NCBI GenBank assembly: GCA_947494695.1
Contig: CANLWB010000007.1
Location: forward strand, 186,001-250,000
DNA length: 64,000 bases
DNA from: an uncultured Flavobacteriaceae bacterium
Lineage (GTDB): Bacteria; Bacteroidota; Bacteroidia; Flavobacteriales; Flavobacteriaceae
Direction: 5' to 3'
The notes beneath the pieces are model-generated. The model was not told the DNA's origin. It did no database searches and saw nothing but the letters and a program-made list of their open reading frames with translations. Below, piece after piece: positions 56,435 to 64,000 of this stretch (position 1 is its first letter; each line of letters starts with the position of its first letter). A program made the position numbers and the translations under genes.

Positions 56435-56483
56435 ATAATTGATTTTAGAATGACGAATTATGAGTATCGATTTTTTTCAACTT

Positions 56484-57854
56484 TTATTCCATGGATTCTA
56501 AAATCGCACTGATATCAGATTCTGTGGTATGCGGACTAATAAAACAGAACCGCGATACGGTTTCAAAAGTATCTCCACTCCCCCATTTTGTTGGGGTTAC
56601 CAATGCAAACCCTTTTTTATGGTTTTCATAGGTCCAGTTCGTGTAGTCTTCGGGGTTCCAGCCTATTCTTCTAAATAACACACAGGATAAACTGGGTGCT
56701 CTTATTAACTCCAAATAAGATGATTCAGAAATTAGTTTACCAGCTGTCTGGGCCAACTCAATACCTCGCTCAACAGCATGCTTATATCTATCTGTTCCAT
56801 GAGTTGCCAGCGAAAACCATAAAGGTAGCCCTCTAACGCGACGTGTTAACTGAATTTGATACTCGGCAGGGTTAAAACCCTGAGCACCTTCATCTTTAAA
56901 AATATCGAGATAAGATCCTTTTTGAGAGTGCGCTTCTTTTGCCAACTCAGGTTCTTTATAAATAACCGCCCCGCAGTCGTAAGGAGAAAACATCCATTTG
57001 TGTGGATCTATAGTTATACTATCGGCCTTCTCAATACCATCAAACAAATGTCTAACGGAATCGGCAGCCAAAGCCCCACCACCATAAGCGGCATCTACAT
57101 GAAACCATAAGTTCTCTTTTTCACAAATATTGGCAATACCTTTTAAATCATCTATAATTCCCGCATTAGTTGTTCCACCTGTACCCACAACGGCAAATAA
57201 ACGTTTCATTTGATCTTCCGACAAACCATCAATAACCTCCTGCAATTCTTCGCCCTGTAATTTCTCTTCAGAACCTACAAACAATACGTCGACATCAATA
57301 ACTTTAGCCATTGACTTGATCGAAGAATGTGCCCCAATCGATGTAATAATAAGGCCCTTTTCATTTTTAAAAGCTTTGTTCTTTCGCCAATATTCGCGAG
57401 CCGTTACCATCGCCGAAAGATTCGCTGCTGTACCTCCACTTGTAAAAACACCAAAAGCGCCTTCTGGCAGTCCTGTTAAAGAAACAATCCATTTCATGGC
57501 TTCGTTTTCACAAAAAATACCACCGGCTCCTTCCATCCAGTATGCACCATGAATACTAGATGCCGAAGTTACCAAATCGAACATAACCGAGGCTCTCGTT
57601 GGAGATGCAGGCACAAAGGCCAAATGCCTGGGGTGATCAATAGGCACAACAGCTTTCATTAGGTACTTTTTCCATAAATTAAAGGCATACTCGCCTCCAA
57701 TACCTTCTTTTGTAATAGTCTCTCCTACTAATTCTTTAAGTTTGCTCTCGCTTTGAGGCTTACCAATTTTATTCCTGGGTGCTGATATTCTCTCAATGGC
57801 ATATTTCATAACATCTAAGGTCATTTCAACCAATTTAATATCTATTTCATGCAT
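56484..57854 (-). CDS. PLP-dependent group II amino-acid decarboxylase
   Basis: 456 residues of the aromatic amino acid/glutamate/diaminobutyrate decarboxylase fold. FVPASPTRASVMFDLV near the N-terminus, GVFTSGGTAANLSAMVTARE, LWFHVDAAYGGGALAAD with the PLP-ring Asp, and the Schiff-base Lys in SITIDPHKWMFSPYDCG. It removes the carboxyl group from an amino acid; the exact substrate (aromatic amino acid, glutamate or other) cannot be assigned. Cytoplasmic. A -7 box lies at 57882-57889 (CAAATTTA on +). It is followed by guaA's own promoter start region in tandem only by position: guaA lies downstream on the same strand? No - guaA (54888-56423) is downstream, 60 bp away, with its own promoter. Confidence 0.87.
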   Translation of the reverse strand: MHEIDIKLVEMTLDVMKYAIERISAPRNKIGKPQSESKLKELVGETITKEGIGGEYAFNLWKKYLMKAVVPIDHPRHLAFVPASPTRASVMFDLVTSASSIHGAYWMEGAGGIFCENEAMKWIVSLTGLPEGAFGVFTSGGTAANLSAMVTAREYWRKNKAFKNEKGLIITSIGAHSSIKSMAKVIDVDVLFVGSEEKLQGEELQEVIDGLSEDQMKRLFAVVGTGGTTNAGIIDDLKGIANICEKENLWFHVDAAYGGGALAADSVRHLFDGIEKADSITIDPHKWMFSPYDCGAVIYKEPELAKEAHSQKGSYLDIFKDEGAQGFNPAEYQIQLTRRVRGLPLWFSLATHGTDRYKHAVERGIELAQTAGKLISESSYLELIRAPSLSCVLFRRIGWNPEDYTNWTYENHKKGFALVTPTKWGSGDTFETVSRFCFISPHTTESDISAILESME

Positions 57855-58030
57855 GTTTTATCCGGTTAGCATTACAAAATTCAAATTTAAAATTATATAA
57901 CATATATTTTAACCGAAATATTGAAAACATACACCCCAAAGGTAAATTAATGAGTCACAAACCACCCGTTAACACCAATAAAACAACAGCTTACGCGCAA
58001 AGTACCTTTTGTCGATATTTCCTAAATGCT

Positions 58031-59623
58031 CTATAATGTAAGGATTGAAAACTTTAACTCCAGGGGTTCCAAATTGGCTATAAGGTTTGGAATGAGCTGC
58101 TCTCCGTATTCCAGATAGAACTCTGAAAAATTAGCTCGCCTTTCCTGTAAGCTTTGGCTGGGGAATAATTGTTCCTGAATGCTAGCCATTCTGGCAACCT
58201 GATCGGCAAGAGTCTTCTTTTGTGCTTTTAGCAACCGCTTTTCTAGATTCTTTAAACCATTTAATTGTTTTTTCTCCTGTGCCTTTACAGCTCCTAGAAA
58301 AGATTTATCCGTTTGCGTTGCTAACTCGATTAACTCCTCAAATTGAGTTTTTAGATGTTCTTCCTGTCTTGAAAAATCAATATTAATATTAGAAATTTCC
58401 CTAATCTTTTTATTTATAAACGCATCACGTTTTAAGAAGATTTCTTCATTGGAAATATTTAATTTTTCCAATTTATTCAACTGTTGTTTTGTTTGAATTA
58501 AAGCCGAATTTCTTAATAGGAGTATTGGAAATGGAACATTTACAGAATTGAAAAATTGTTTCAGTTGAAACCAATATGCCAGTTCGCCTCCGCCTCCTAT
58601 ATAGCATAAATTAGGTAGTATAACTTCTTGGTATAAGGGACGCATAATCACATTAGGAGAAAATCGCTCTGGATGTGCCATAAGCTCTTTTTGAATATCT
58701 TCCTTATTCCACTGAATGTCTGTATGTAACACTTTAAAAAAGCCATCTTCAAAAACGATGCGCTCTCGTAAATTTTCTGTTAAATAGAATAGATTGATTT
58801 CACGAGGATTTACTTGAATGTTATAACTACTAGAAAGCATCTCATTAGTCTCGCTAACGTTCTTAAATGCTACTTGATTAAATAATTCTTCTTCCACAAA
58901 TGGAATAAACTGCCGCTTTAACTCCTTAGAATTCGCATCTATAATAACCAAACCATAATCCTTGAATAATTCATTAGCCAAATAGTGGGTGGCGTCGGCT
59001 AAATTCGAATGTTTCAAATAAGCATCCTTAAATAAATCTCTTAAAGCATCTGCATGTTTACCTATACCTAACTCTTTTGAGAAACTATTAAAAATAGCTT
59101 CTAAACCATCTAATGACAATTCCCCTACGGCTCCATGAGACGATCTACTCCATTGTACTTTTTTACCCTTATAATTGAAATAGTTAATCTCGTCGAAATC
59201 ATGATCTTCGGTGGCCATCCAATACACCGGAACAAAATTATATTCGGGATAACATACTTTCAAGGATTTCGCCAAGTTAATGGCCGAAACTATCTTATAA
59301 AGGAAATATAATGGACCAGTGAATAAATTCAATTGATGTCCTGTGGTTACGGTAAATGTTTTATCTTCAATTAAAGCATCAATATGGGCTAATGTTAAAT
59401 CTGAAGTATCAAAACTTTTATAGTGCTGTTTTAGGCTATCAACAAGCACTTTTCTCGATTCTCCTTTAAAAGATGATGCTTTTTCTTCTATTTGTTCTTT
59501 AAAATTTTCAAGCCTGGGAAAGCGATGGTAAAATGAATTTAATTTTGGGTTTTCTTCCAAATAATCACAAATAAGAGATGAAAAATAGCCCGTGTCTTTA
59601 AACGAAATACAATCTGATACCAT
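58031..59623 (-). CDS. bshC: Bacillithiol biosynthesis cysteine-adding enzyme BshC
   Basis: 530 residues from the ATG at 59623; another in-frame ATG is at 59632, and MVSDCISFKDTGYFSSLICD matches the family start better. BshC joins cysteine to glucosaminyl malate, the last step of bacillithiol synthesis. Seen: FTVTTGHQLNLFTGPLYFLY (nucleotide-binding Rossmann-like core), NFVPVYWMATEDHDFDEINY, the ANVI/FSPNVIMRPLYQEVILPNLCYIGGG block (in part: FSPNVIMRPLYQEVILPN) and a long coiled coil at about 395-490. bshA and bshB are not in the window. Bacillithiol is the main low-molecular-weight thiol in many flavobacteria. Confidence 0.95.
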   Translation of the reverse strand: MVSDCISFKDTGYFSSLICDYLEENPKLNSFYHRFPRLENFKEQIEEKASSFKGESRKVLVDSLKQHYKSFDTSDLTLAHIDALIEDKTFTVTTGHQLNLFTGPLYFLYKIVSAINLAKSLKVCYPEYNFVPVYWMATEDHDFDEINYFNYKGKKVQWSRSSHGAVGELSLDGLEAIFNSFSKELGIGKHADALRDLFKDAYLKHSNLADATHYLANELFKDYGLVIIDANSKELKRQFIPFVEEELFNQVAFKNVSETNEMLSSSYNIQVNPREINLFYLTENLRERIVFEDGFFKVLHTDIQWNKEDIQKELMAHPERFSPNVIMRPLYQEVILPNLCYIGGGGELAYWFQLKQFFNSVNVPFPILLLRNSALIQTKQQLNKLEKLNISNEEIFLKRDAFINKKIREISNINIDFSRQEEHLKTQFEELIELATQTDKSFLGAVKAQEKKQLNGLKNLEKRLLKAQKKTLADQVARMASIQEQLFPSQSLQERRANFSEFYLEYGEQLIPNLIANLEPLELKFSILTL

Positions 59624-59974
59624 AAATAACATTGAAAAATTAGAAGTGTAAAGATAGAGATATTCAATTTCGAAAATCTAAAAAATTCGTTAAGAGTTTG
59701 TACTTAAAAATAATTTTTAAACTAATCGTTCTATTTCATTCATCCGCACTCTTAATGAGCGTGTAGGTTTTTAAACACAACAAAAAAAACGAAAACAATT
59801 ACCTATTAATCAACACATAACATTAGCACGCATTTCAATAATATTATCATAACCTTATTAACCTAATTCTAACTCAATATTAATGAAACAGCATTAATTC
59901 CATAACGCACTTTCAAGATGTGAACAATAATTTTGAATTCGAATTATTTAACCAAAAAAATAATATTTATTGAC
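59624..59974. other. Divergent intergenic region, no gene seen
   Basis: 350 bp between divergent bshC and the PhoX-like gene. It should hold both promoters. A TAAAGATA near 59651 is a 7/8 match to a minus-strand -7 box for bshC. No perfect box was found before 59975 and no RNA gene is recognised. Confidence 0.4.
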
Positions 59975-61555
59975 ATGAAAAAATTATTTAAACTTCTTTT
60001 ACTACTAGTAGTTATTACCACTACAGGACTAACTGTAACTGGCTGTGATGTTGAAGACGGAAAAGATGGAAAAGATGGTATTGATGGTATTGATGGGCAA
60101 AATGGTGAAAATGGTGAGGACGGTCAGGATTTAACTGGTGAACCTACTATGTTCGAAAATAAATCCGACTTAAAACCACTGGTAGCAATGAGTTCCCAAT
60201 TTAATTTCGTAGAAGCCTACTCCCTGGTTAGTTCGAGCGATTTATTACAATTTAACGGTTCCAATTTTAGAATAGGTGGTGGTGCTGATGGTGCCGGTTT
60301 CCTTAAAAACGGAGAAGGTTATGAATATGTGGTAAATTTCGAAGATCATTTTGCAGTTGCAAGATTGTCTTTAGACGCTAACTTCAACATTACCAATGCA
60401 GCTTATTTACTAAATTCTAGCGTTGCAGATTACGCTCGTCAATGTTCTGCCACGACGTGGGAAAAGGATATTCACGGTGGAGATAAAGATTTATTTTTAT
60501 CTGCTTCTGAAGCTTTTAACTACCACGTTAAAGGAATCGATCCCTGGGTAGAAACTCCAACTCCTACTGCCGATTTTGGATTGGATGCTTTGGGAGAATT
60601 CTCATGGGAAAACGCCACACCGCTACCAAAAAACACGTATTCAGGAAAAACCGTTATAATAGGTGGAGATGATGACTCCAGTGATTCAGAAGGACAGGTA
60701 ACTATGTATTATTCTGATGCTGGTGATGCAGATTTAACAGGTGGTAAAATCTATGTATTAAGACTCAAACAAATTTCTGACGGAGCTGGTGGTGTTCAAG
60801 CTGTTGCAGCCAATACTCAATACGACGAGAGTGATCTGGATTTCCAAACAGAGTATGATGTAGAATTCGTTGAGATCGTAAACGGAAAAAACTTATCTAA
60901 GTCCGAAATGGAAACTGCTTGTAATGATGTATATGCTTCACAATTCATGCGTGTTGAAGATGTAGATTACCAAAAAGGCAGCGATGCCAATGCATTAAAC
61001 GTCTTCTTTGCTGTAACAGGTCGTGGTCCAGGAAAAGGAACATATAACGACTGGGGAACTGTTTACAAATTGGTTTTAGATTCTAATAACCCACTGGCTG
61101 GTAAATTAACTCAGGTAATAAGTGGAAATACTGATACCAATAATATGGATGGAAACCTTCCTGAATTACAAAGTCCGGATAACATCTGTGTAACCGAGCA
61201 TTATATCTATACTCAGGAAGATCCTAACTCTTTCTCAAGAAATCATTCTGCTTACATTTATCAATCCGACTTAAACGGAGATAACTCAAGAGTCGTAATG
61301 GAATTAGTCGTTAGAAGTGATCTTGCACAAGATAAATCTACCGGGTTGAGCGGTGAATATGGAGCCTTAATTGATGTTTCAGATAAAGTTGGAGAATCAG
61401 ACGTATTTATTCTTGCTGTACAGCCTCACTACTGGAAAAATCAGGATTTCGCCGGAGTTGATGGTGGTACGAAATCTTTAGAACATCCTTGGTTAAGTGA
61501 TAGTCCGTACTTAGAGGGATCTCAAATTATCGTTTTAAAAGGATTACCAAGATAA
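59975..61555 (+). CDS. PhoX/DUF839-like lipoprotein with collagen-like tail
   Basis: 526 residues from the ATG at 59975; the open frame to 59933 lacks a signal sequence. Lipobox Cys24 (LTVTGC) is followed by DVEDGKDGKDGIDGIDGQNG, a short Gly-X-Y collagen-like stalk. Then comes a beta-propeller-like domain: DHFAVARLSLDANFNITNAA, KIYVLRLKQISDGAGG, GRGPGKGTYNDWGTVYKLVL, LQSPDNICVTEHYIYTQEDP, which resembles the 'SPDN' block of DUF839/PhoX alkaline phosphatases. The catalytic Cys/metal ligands of PhoX are not obvious, so phosphatase activity is uncertain. Outer-membrane lipoprotein. It pairs with a cytochrome c peroxidase-like gene beyond a terminator. Confidence 0.7.
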   Translation: MKKLFKLLLLLVVITTTGLTVTGCDVEDGKDGKDGIDGIDGQNGENGEDGQDLTGEPTMFENKSDLKPLVAMSSQFNFVEAYSLVSSSDLLQFNGSNFRIGGGADGAGFLKNGEGYEYVVNFEDHFAVARLSLDANFNITNAAYLLNSSVADYARQCSATTWEKDIHGGDKDLFLSASEAFNYHVKGIDPWVETPTPTADFGLDALGEFSWENATPLPKNTYSGKTVIIGGDDDSSDSEGQVTMYYSDAGDADLTGGKIYVLRLKQISDGAGGVQAVAANTQYDESDLDFQTEYDVEFVEIVNGKNLSKSEMETACNDVYASQFMRVEDVDYQKGSDANALNVFFAVTGRGPGKGTYNDWGTVYKLVLDSNNPLAGKLTQVISGNTDTNNMDGNLPELQSPDNICVTEHYIYTQEDPNSFSRNHSAYIYQSDLNGDNSRVVMELVVRSDLAQDKSTGLSGEYGALIDVSDKVGESDVFILAVQPHYWKNQDFAGVDGGTKSLEHPWLSDSPYLEGSQIIVLKGLPR

Positions 61556-61586
61556 TTTAAATCTGGATTTAAATACATACTTAAAA

Positions 61587-61623
61587 GGCCCCTATAACCA
61601 AGATTTGGTTATAGGGTCTTTTT
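61587..61623 (+). terminator. Terminator after the PhoX-like gene
   Basis: GGCCCCTATAACCA (61587-61600) pairs with TGGTTATAGGGTC (61606-61618), followed by TTTTT. It separates the PhoX-like gene from the downstream peroxidase gene, which starts 21 bp later, so read-through or a separate promoter is needed. Confidence 0.85.
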
Positions 61624-61643
61624 GCATATTAAATGTTAAATAC

Positions 61644-63479
61644 ATGAATAAAAATGTTTATAAGTTTTTGACTCTATGCATACTAATGCTTGTGTCATGT
61701 AAAGAGGTTAAAAAGGAAGAATACGCTTCGGTTAAAATAAACAACGTTAATTGGGAACATACCCAGAATTACTATCTAGCGCATATTAATTTGGCCATTA
61801 ATTTGTTAGATTCTCTGGATACGTATAGTATCGAAAATCCAAAATCTAAACAATTGTTTTTCGATATCAGAGAAGCCTTTAAAAAAGCTGAACCCTATGC
61901 AGGGGTTTTAAATCCAGAGGTTACACATCGTGCAAACGGCCCGGACTTACCTGTCTATAAAGATGATAGTGGTAAAGTTATTGATCCTGTTGGTTTACAG
62001 AAATTGGAAGAAACAATTTTTGCAGAAGAACAGAATATCAAACACTTCAAAAGAGATATCTATTTTTTAAAAGGATTCTTTAAAAATTTAAAAGACAATA
62101 TTGCCAAAAGGACACCAACTCCTAAACGGTTTTTTCTTGGTACACACCAGCAATTAATGCGCATAGTTAGTTTGTCCCTGGCCGGATTTGATACTCCTGT
62201 AAGTGGACACAGTATTCGGGAAATATCTATTTCGCTTCAAAGTTTATACGATGTCTATAAACTTTCTATTCAACCTATCATAAAAGAAAAGAGTTATGAA
62301 CTCGACAGGTCTTTTAAGGCTAATTTGGATAAAGCTATTAATGCTATTGATAGGTCATCAGACTTCAAAACTTTTGACCGGTTTTCTTTTATTCGCGATT
62401 ACTTCAATCCAATCACAAGGAATTGGGTAGAGATCAGACAGGCAAGTAATTTGTGGAATGTCGAAGATTCACCCTACCCCTATAATTTTAATGCTCCAAC
62501 ATTTTTTGAAGAAGATAGTTTTAACGTCAACTTTTTCCTTGATATCAACGATAGAAACCCATCTGATGAAAAAATAGCTCTGGGTAAGAAATTATTCTTT
62601 GATGAAAATTTATCTCAAAAAGGTAATTTAGCCTGTGCTACTTGTCACCTTCCAGAAAAAGCTTATGCAGATGGACTCAAATTAAGTAATGATAACAACG
62701 GAAAATTACTGTCTAGAAATACGCCTACTTTAATAAATAGTATTTACCAAAAAGCCTTTTTCTGGGATGGAAGAGCTGCTACTATTGAGAATCAAATAAA
62801 TTCTGTTTTTAATAATGATAAAGAATTTAATACCCATATTCATCGTTTCTCACAGAATATTCTAAAAGATACCACCTATATTCGTTTATTTAAAGAGGCT
62901 TACGGTTTTGTGCCAAAAACTAATAAAGAAACGGTAAGGGCTATTTCTGTATTCGTATCTACTCTAAACGGATTAAGCTCCAAATTTGACCGAAATATGC
63001 GAAATGAAGAAGATAGCTTTACAGAACAGGAAAAAAGGGGTTTCAATCTTTATATGGGTAAAGCTCTTTGTGCTACATGTCATTTTATTCCACTCACAAA
63101 TGGTACAGTTCCTCCATATTTCAGTGAAACCGAAAAAGAAGTTATTGGTGTGCCGGCATCTAAGAAAAATGTTCGTATAGATAATGATAAGGGATTTTAT
63201 TGGGTCTTTGAGGAGGAAATTCACAGAAATATGTTTAAAACTCCAACAATAAGAAACATTGAGCTTACAGCTCCCTATATGCACAATGGAGCTTACGAAA
63301 CTTTAGACCAGGTTATGGATTTTTATAACAAAGGAGGTGGAGCAGGCTTAGGTTTCAATGTGCCACATCAAACATTACCTTTCGATAATTTAGATCTTAC
63401 CGAAGAAGAAATGCAGGCCATTATCGCTTTTATGAACACACTAACAGATAGTCATTTAGACAAAAACACAAGCCTATAG
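61644..63479 (+). CDS. Di-haem cytochrome c peroxidase-like lipoprotein
   Basis: 611 residues from the ATG at 61644; the longer frame begins inside the terminator. Lipoprotein signal ending LMLVSC (Cys16). Residues about 30-300 are helical with no haem motif and resemble the N-terminal extension seen in Bacteroidota peroxidase/MauG-like proteins. The C-terminal 300 residues hold two c-type haem sites, Cys331-x-x-Cys334-His335 and Cys476-x-x-Cys479-His480 (both CATCH), with FFDENLSQKGNLACATCH and TPTIRNIELTAPYMHNGAYE. Reduces H2O2 or oxidises a partner in the periplasm. Probably works with the preceding PhoX-like lipoprotein, an arrangement I recall in other flavobacteria. Confidence 0.87.
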   Translation: MNKNVYKFLTLCILMLVSCKEVKKEEYASVKINNVNWEHTQNYYLAHINLAINLLDSLDTYSIENPKSKQLFFDIREAFKKAEPYAGVLNPEVTHRANGPDLPVYKDDSGKVIDPVGLQKLEETIFAEEQNIKHFKRDIYFLKGFFKNLKDNIAKRTPTPKRFFLGTHQQLMRIVSLSLAGFDTPVSGHSIREISISLQSLYDVYKLSIQPIIKEKSYELDRSFKANLDKAINAIDRSSDFKTFDRFSFIRDYFNPITRNWVEIRQASNLWNVEDSPYPYNFNAPTFFEEDSFNVNFFLDINDRNPSDEKIALGKKLFFDENLSQKGNLACATCHLPEKAYADGLKLSNDNNGKLLSRNTPTLINSIYQKAFFWDGRAATIENQINSVFNNDKEFNTHIHRFSQNILKDTTYIRLFKEAYGFVPKTNKETVRAISVFVSTLNGLSSKFDRNMRNEEDSFTEQEKRGFNLYMGKALCATCHFIPLTNGTVPPYFSETEKEVIGVPASKKNVRIDNDKGFYWVFEEEIHRNMFKTPTIRNIELTAPYMHNGAYETLDQVMDFYNKGGGAGLGFNVPHQTLPFDNLDLTEEEMQAIIAFMNTLTDSHLDKNTSL

Positions 63480-63544
63480 TATTATCATAATTCGCATATA
63501 AATTTGTCTATTACGGATAAAAAAGCTCGTTGAATTTTGAAAAA

Positions 63545-63575
63545 TTAACAGTGTTAATTATATTTACACTGTTAA
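63545..63575 (+). promoter_or_regulatory. TetR operator palindrome
   Basis: TTAACAGTGT (63545-63554) and ACACTGTTAA (63566-63575) are exact inverted copies with an 11-nt spacer, 20 bp before the TetR ATG. A 7/8 -7 box (TATATTTA, 63559-63566) lies in the spacer, as expected for autorepression. Confidence 0.75.
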
Positions 63576-63594
63576 TTATAATGACATTGTTTAC

Positions 63595-64000
63595 ATGCCA
63601 AGAAACCCTATCCAAGAAGAACGCATAAAAAAATACTTTTTAGATGCGGCAAAAGACATCATAATATCAGAAGGAATTGCTGCTTTAAGCGTTAGAAATG
63701 TGGCACAAAAGGCCGGCTACTCTTATGCTACTTTGTACAATTATTTTAAGGGAGTCACGGGATTAATTACTGCTTGCATCAAGGACTTTCAACAGGACTG
63801 TTCTGCGTATATTTTAGAAAAAACAAAAGGAAAGCACACTGGTAAGGAGAAGTTAAAATCCATGCTACAAGCGTATATCGATTACCTGGTTGAATATCCG
63901 TCGTTATTTGATTTGTTTTATATCTCCGGACTGTCTAATGAAGAAGCCAATCAGTCTGTTATACACTACCTCAAACAATTAAGTGAAGACGTACTGCAAC
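63595..64000 (+). CDS. TetR-family transcriptional regulator, 5' part
   Basis: 135 codons from the ATG at 63595 run to the window edge; the C-terminal end is missing. N-terminal TetR helix-turn-helix: IKKYFLDAAKDIIISEGIAA, LSVRNVAQKAGYSYATLYNY, FKGVTGLITACIKDF. The ligand-binding domain starts with EKLKSMLQAYIDYLVEYPSL and is incomplete. A perfect palindrome lies 20 bp upstream and suggests self-repression. The regulated genes probably follow outside the window. Confidence 0.9.
   Translation, partial: MPRNPIQEERIKKYFLDAAKDIIISEGIAALSVRNVAQKAGYSYATLYNYFKGVTGLITACIKDFQQDCSAYILEKTKGKHTGKEKLKSMLQAYIDYLVEYPSLFDLFYISGLSNEEANQSVIHYLKQLSEDVLQ

Overview
The window looks like chromosome of a marine-type member of the Flavobacteriaceae (Bacteroidota). 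The DNA is AT-rich. Three secreted proteins end in a type IX secretion (T9SS) type A sorting tail and a fourth has a related tail. Lipoproteins carry acidic 'surface export' residues after the lipobox Cys. The promoters I can place have the Bacteroidota -7 box TAnnTTTG, and starts lack Shine-Dalgarno-like sequence. A BshC (bacillithiol) gene is present. I see no rRNA, tRNA, CRISPR array, insertion sequence or prophage.

Layout. 1-7.6 kb: the 5' part of an S41-type lipoprotein, smpB, a leucine-rich-repeat T9SS protein, a small NTF2-like protein with an Xaa-Pro dipeptidyl-peptidase, a Crp/Fnr regulator, a DinB-like protein and pcm. 7.8-18.3 kb: mostly + strand housekeeping genes (Gfo/Idh/MocA oxidoreductase, 3-hydroxyacyl-CoA dehydrogenase, DUF1015, YggS, a DnaQ/GIY-YIG nuclease, DUF3857, a K+ channel, miaA, GNAT). 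They are interrupted by a four-helix-bundle (S23/IVP) gene set between inverted low-complexity repeats. 18.3-21.1 kb: an ECF sigma factor, its probable membrane regulator and an adhesin-like protein with a long charged helix. 21.2-22.9 kb: DUF2911 and meaB.

23-33.8 kb is the most interesting part. A LytTR response regulator and a TPR-type HisKA_2 histidine kinase form a two-gene operon, flanked by three intact paralogous surface lipoproteins and one broken copy. Every lipoprotein promoter has the same layout: a -7 box, exactly 29 bp, then three 9-bp direct repeats with an exact 21-bp period. This is the geometry known for LytTR-family activators. A fifth copy of the repeat array stands alone at 33.67 kb in front of a six-codon remnant beginning like a lipoprotein gene. 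I infer a local two-component-controlled surface lipoprotein family that has expanded and is decaying. I know of no description of it.

33.8-41.2 kb: PAP2 phosphatase, a small acidic protein, a MATE transporter, a possible small RNA ending in a strong terminator, a beta-barrel protein, and an mnmA - subtilase - nitronate monooxygenase-like operon. 41.4-52.4 kb: a five-domain fasciclin lipoprotein behind a perfect inverted repeat, an orphan lipoprotein, a MORN/YwqK-type protein, yidC, pyrG, an SGNH-like T9SS hydrolase, a decayed stretch, DUF3820 and DUF922. 52.7-64 kb: a LysM/periplasmic-binding protein, guaA, a PLP-dependent decarboxylase, bshC, a PhoX/DUF839-like lipoprotein with a collagen-like tail, a di-haem cytochrome c peroxidase-like protein, and the 5' part of a TetR regulator with a palindromic operator.

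Several genes (smpB, the K+ channel, the MATE gene, guaA) have their -7 box only 3-6 nt before the ATG, which implies leaderless or nearly leaderless mRNAs.
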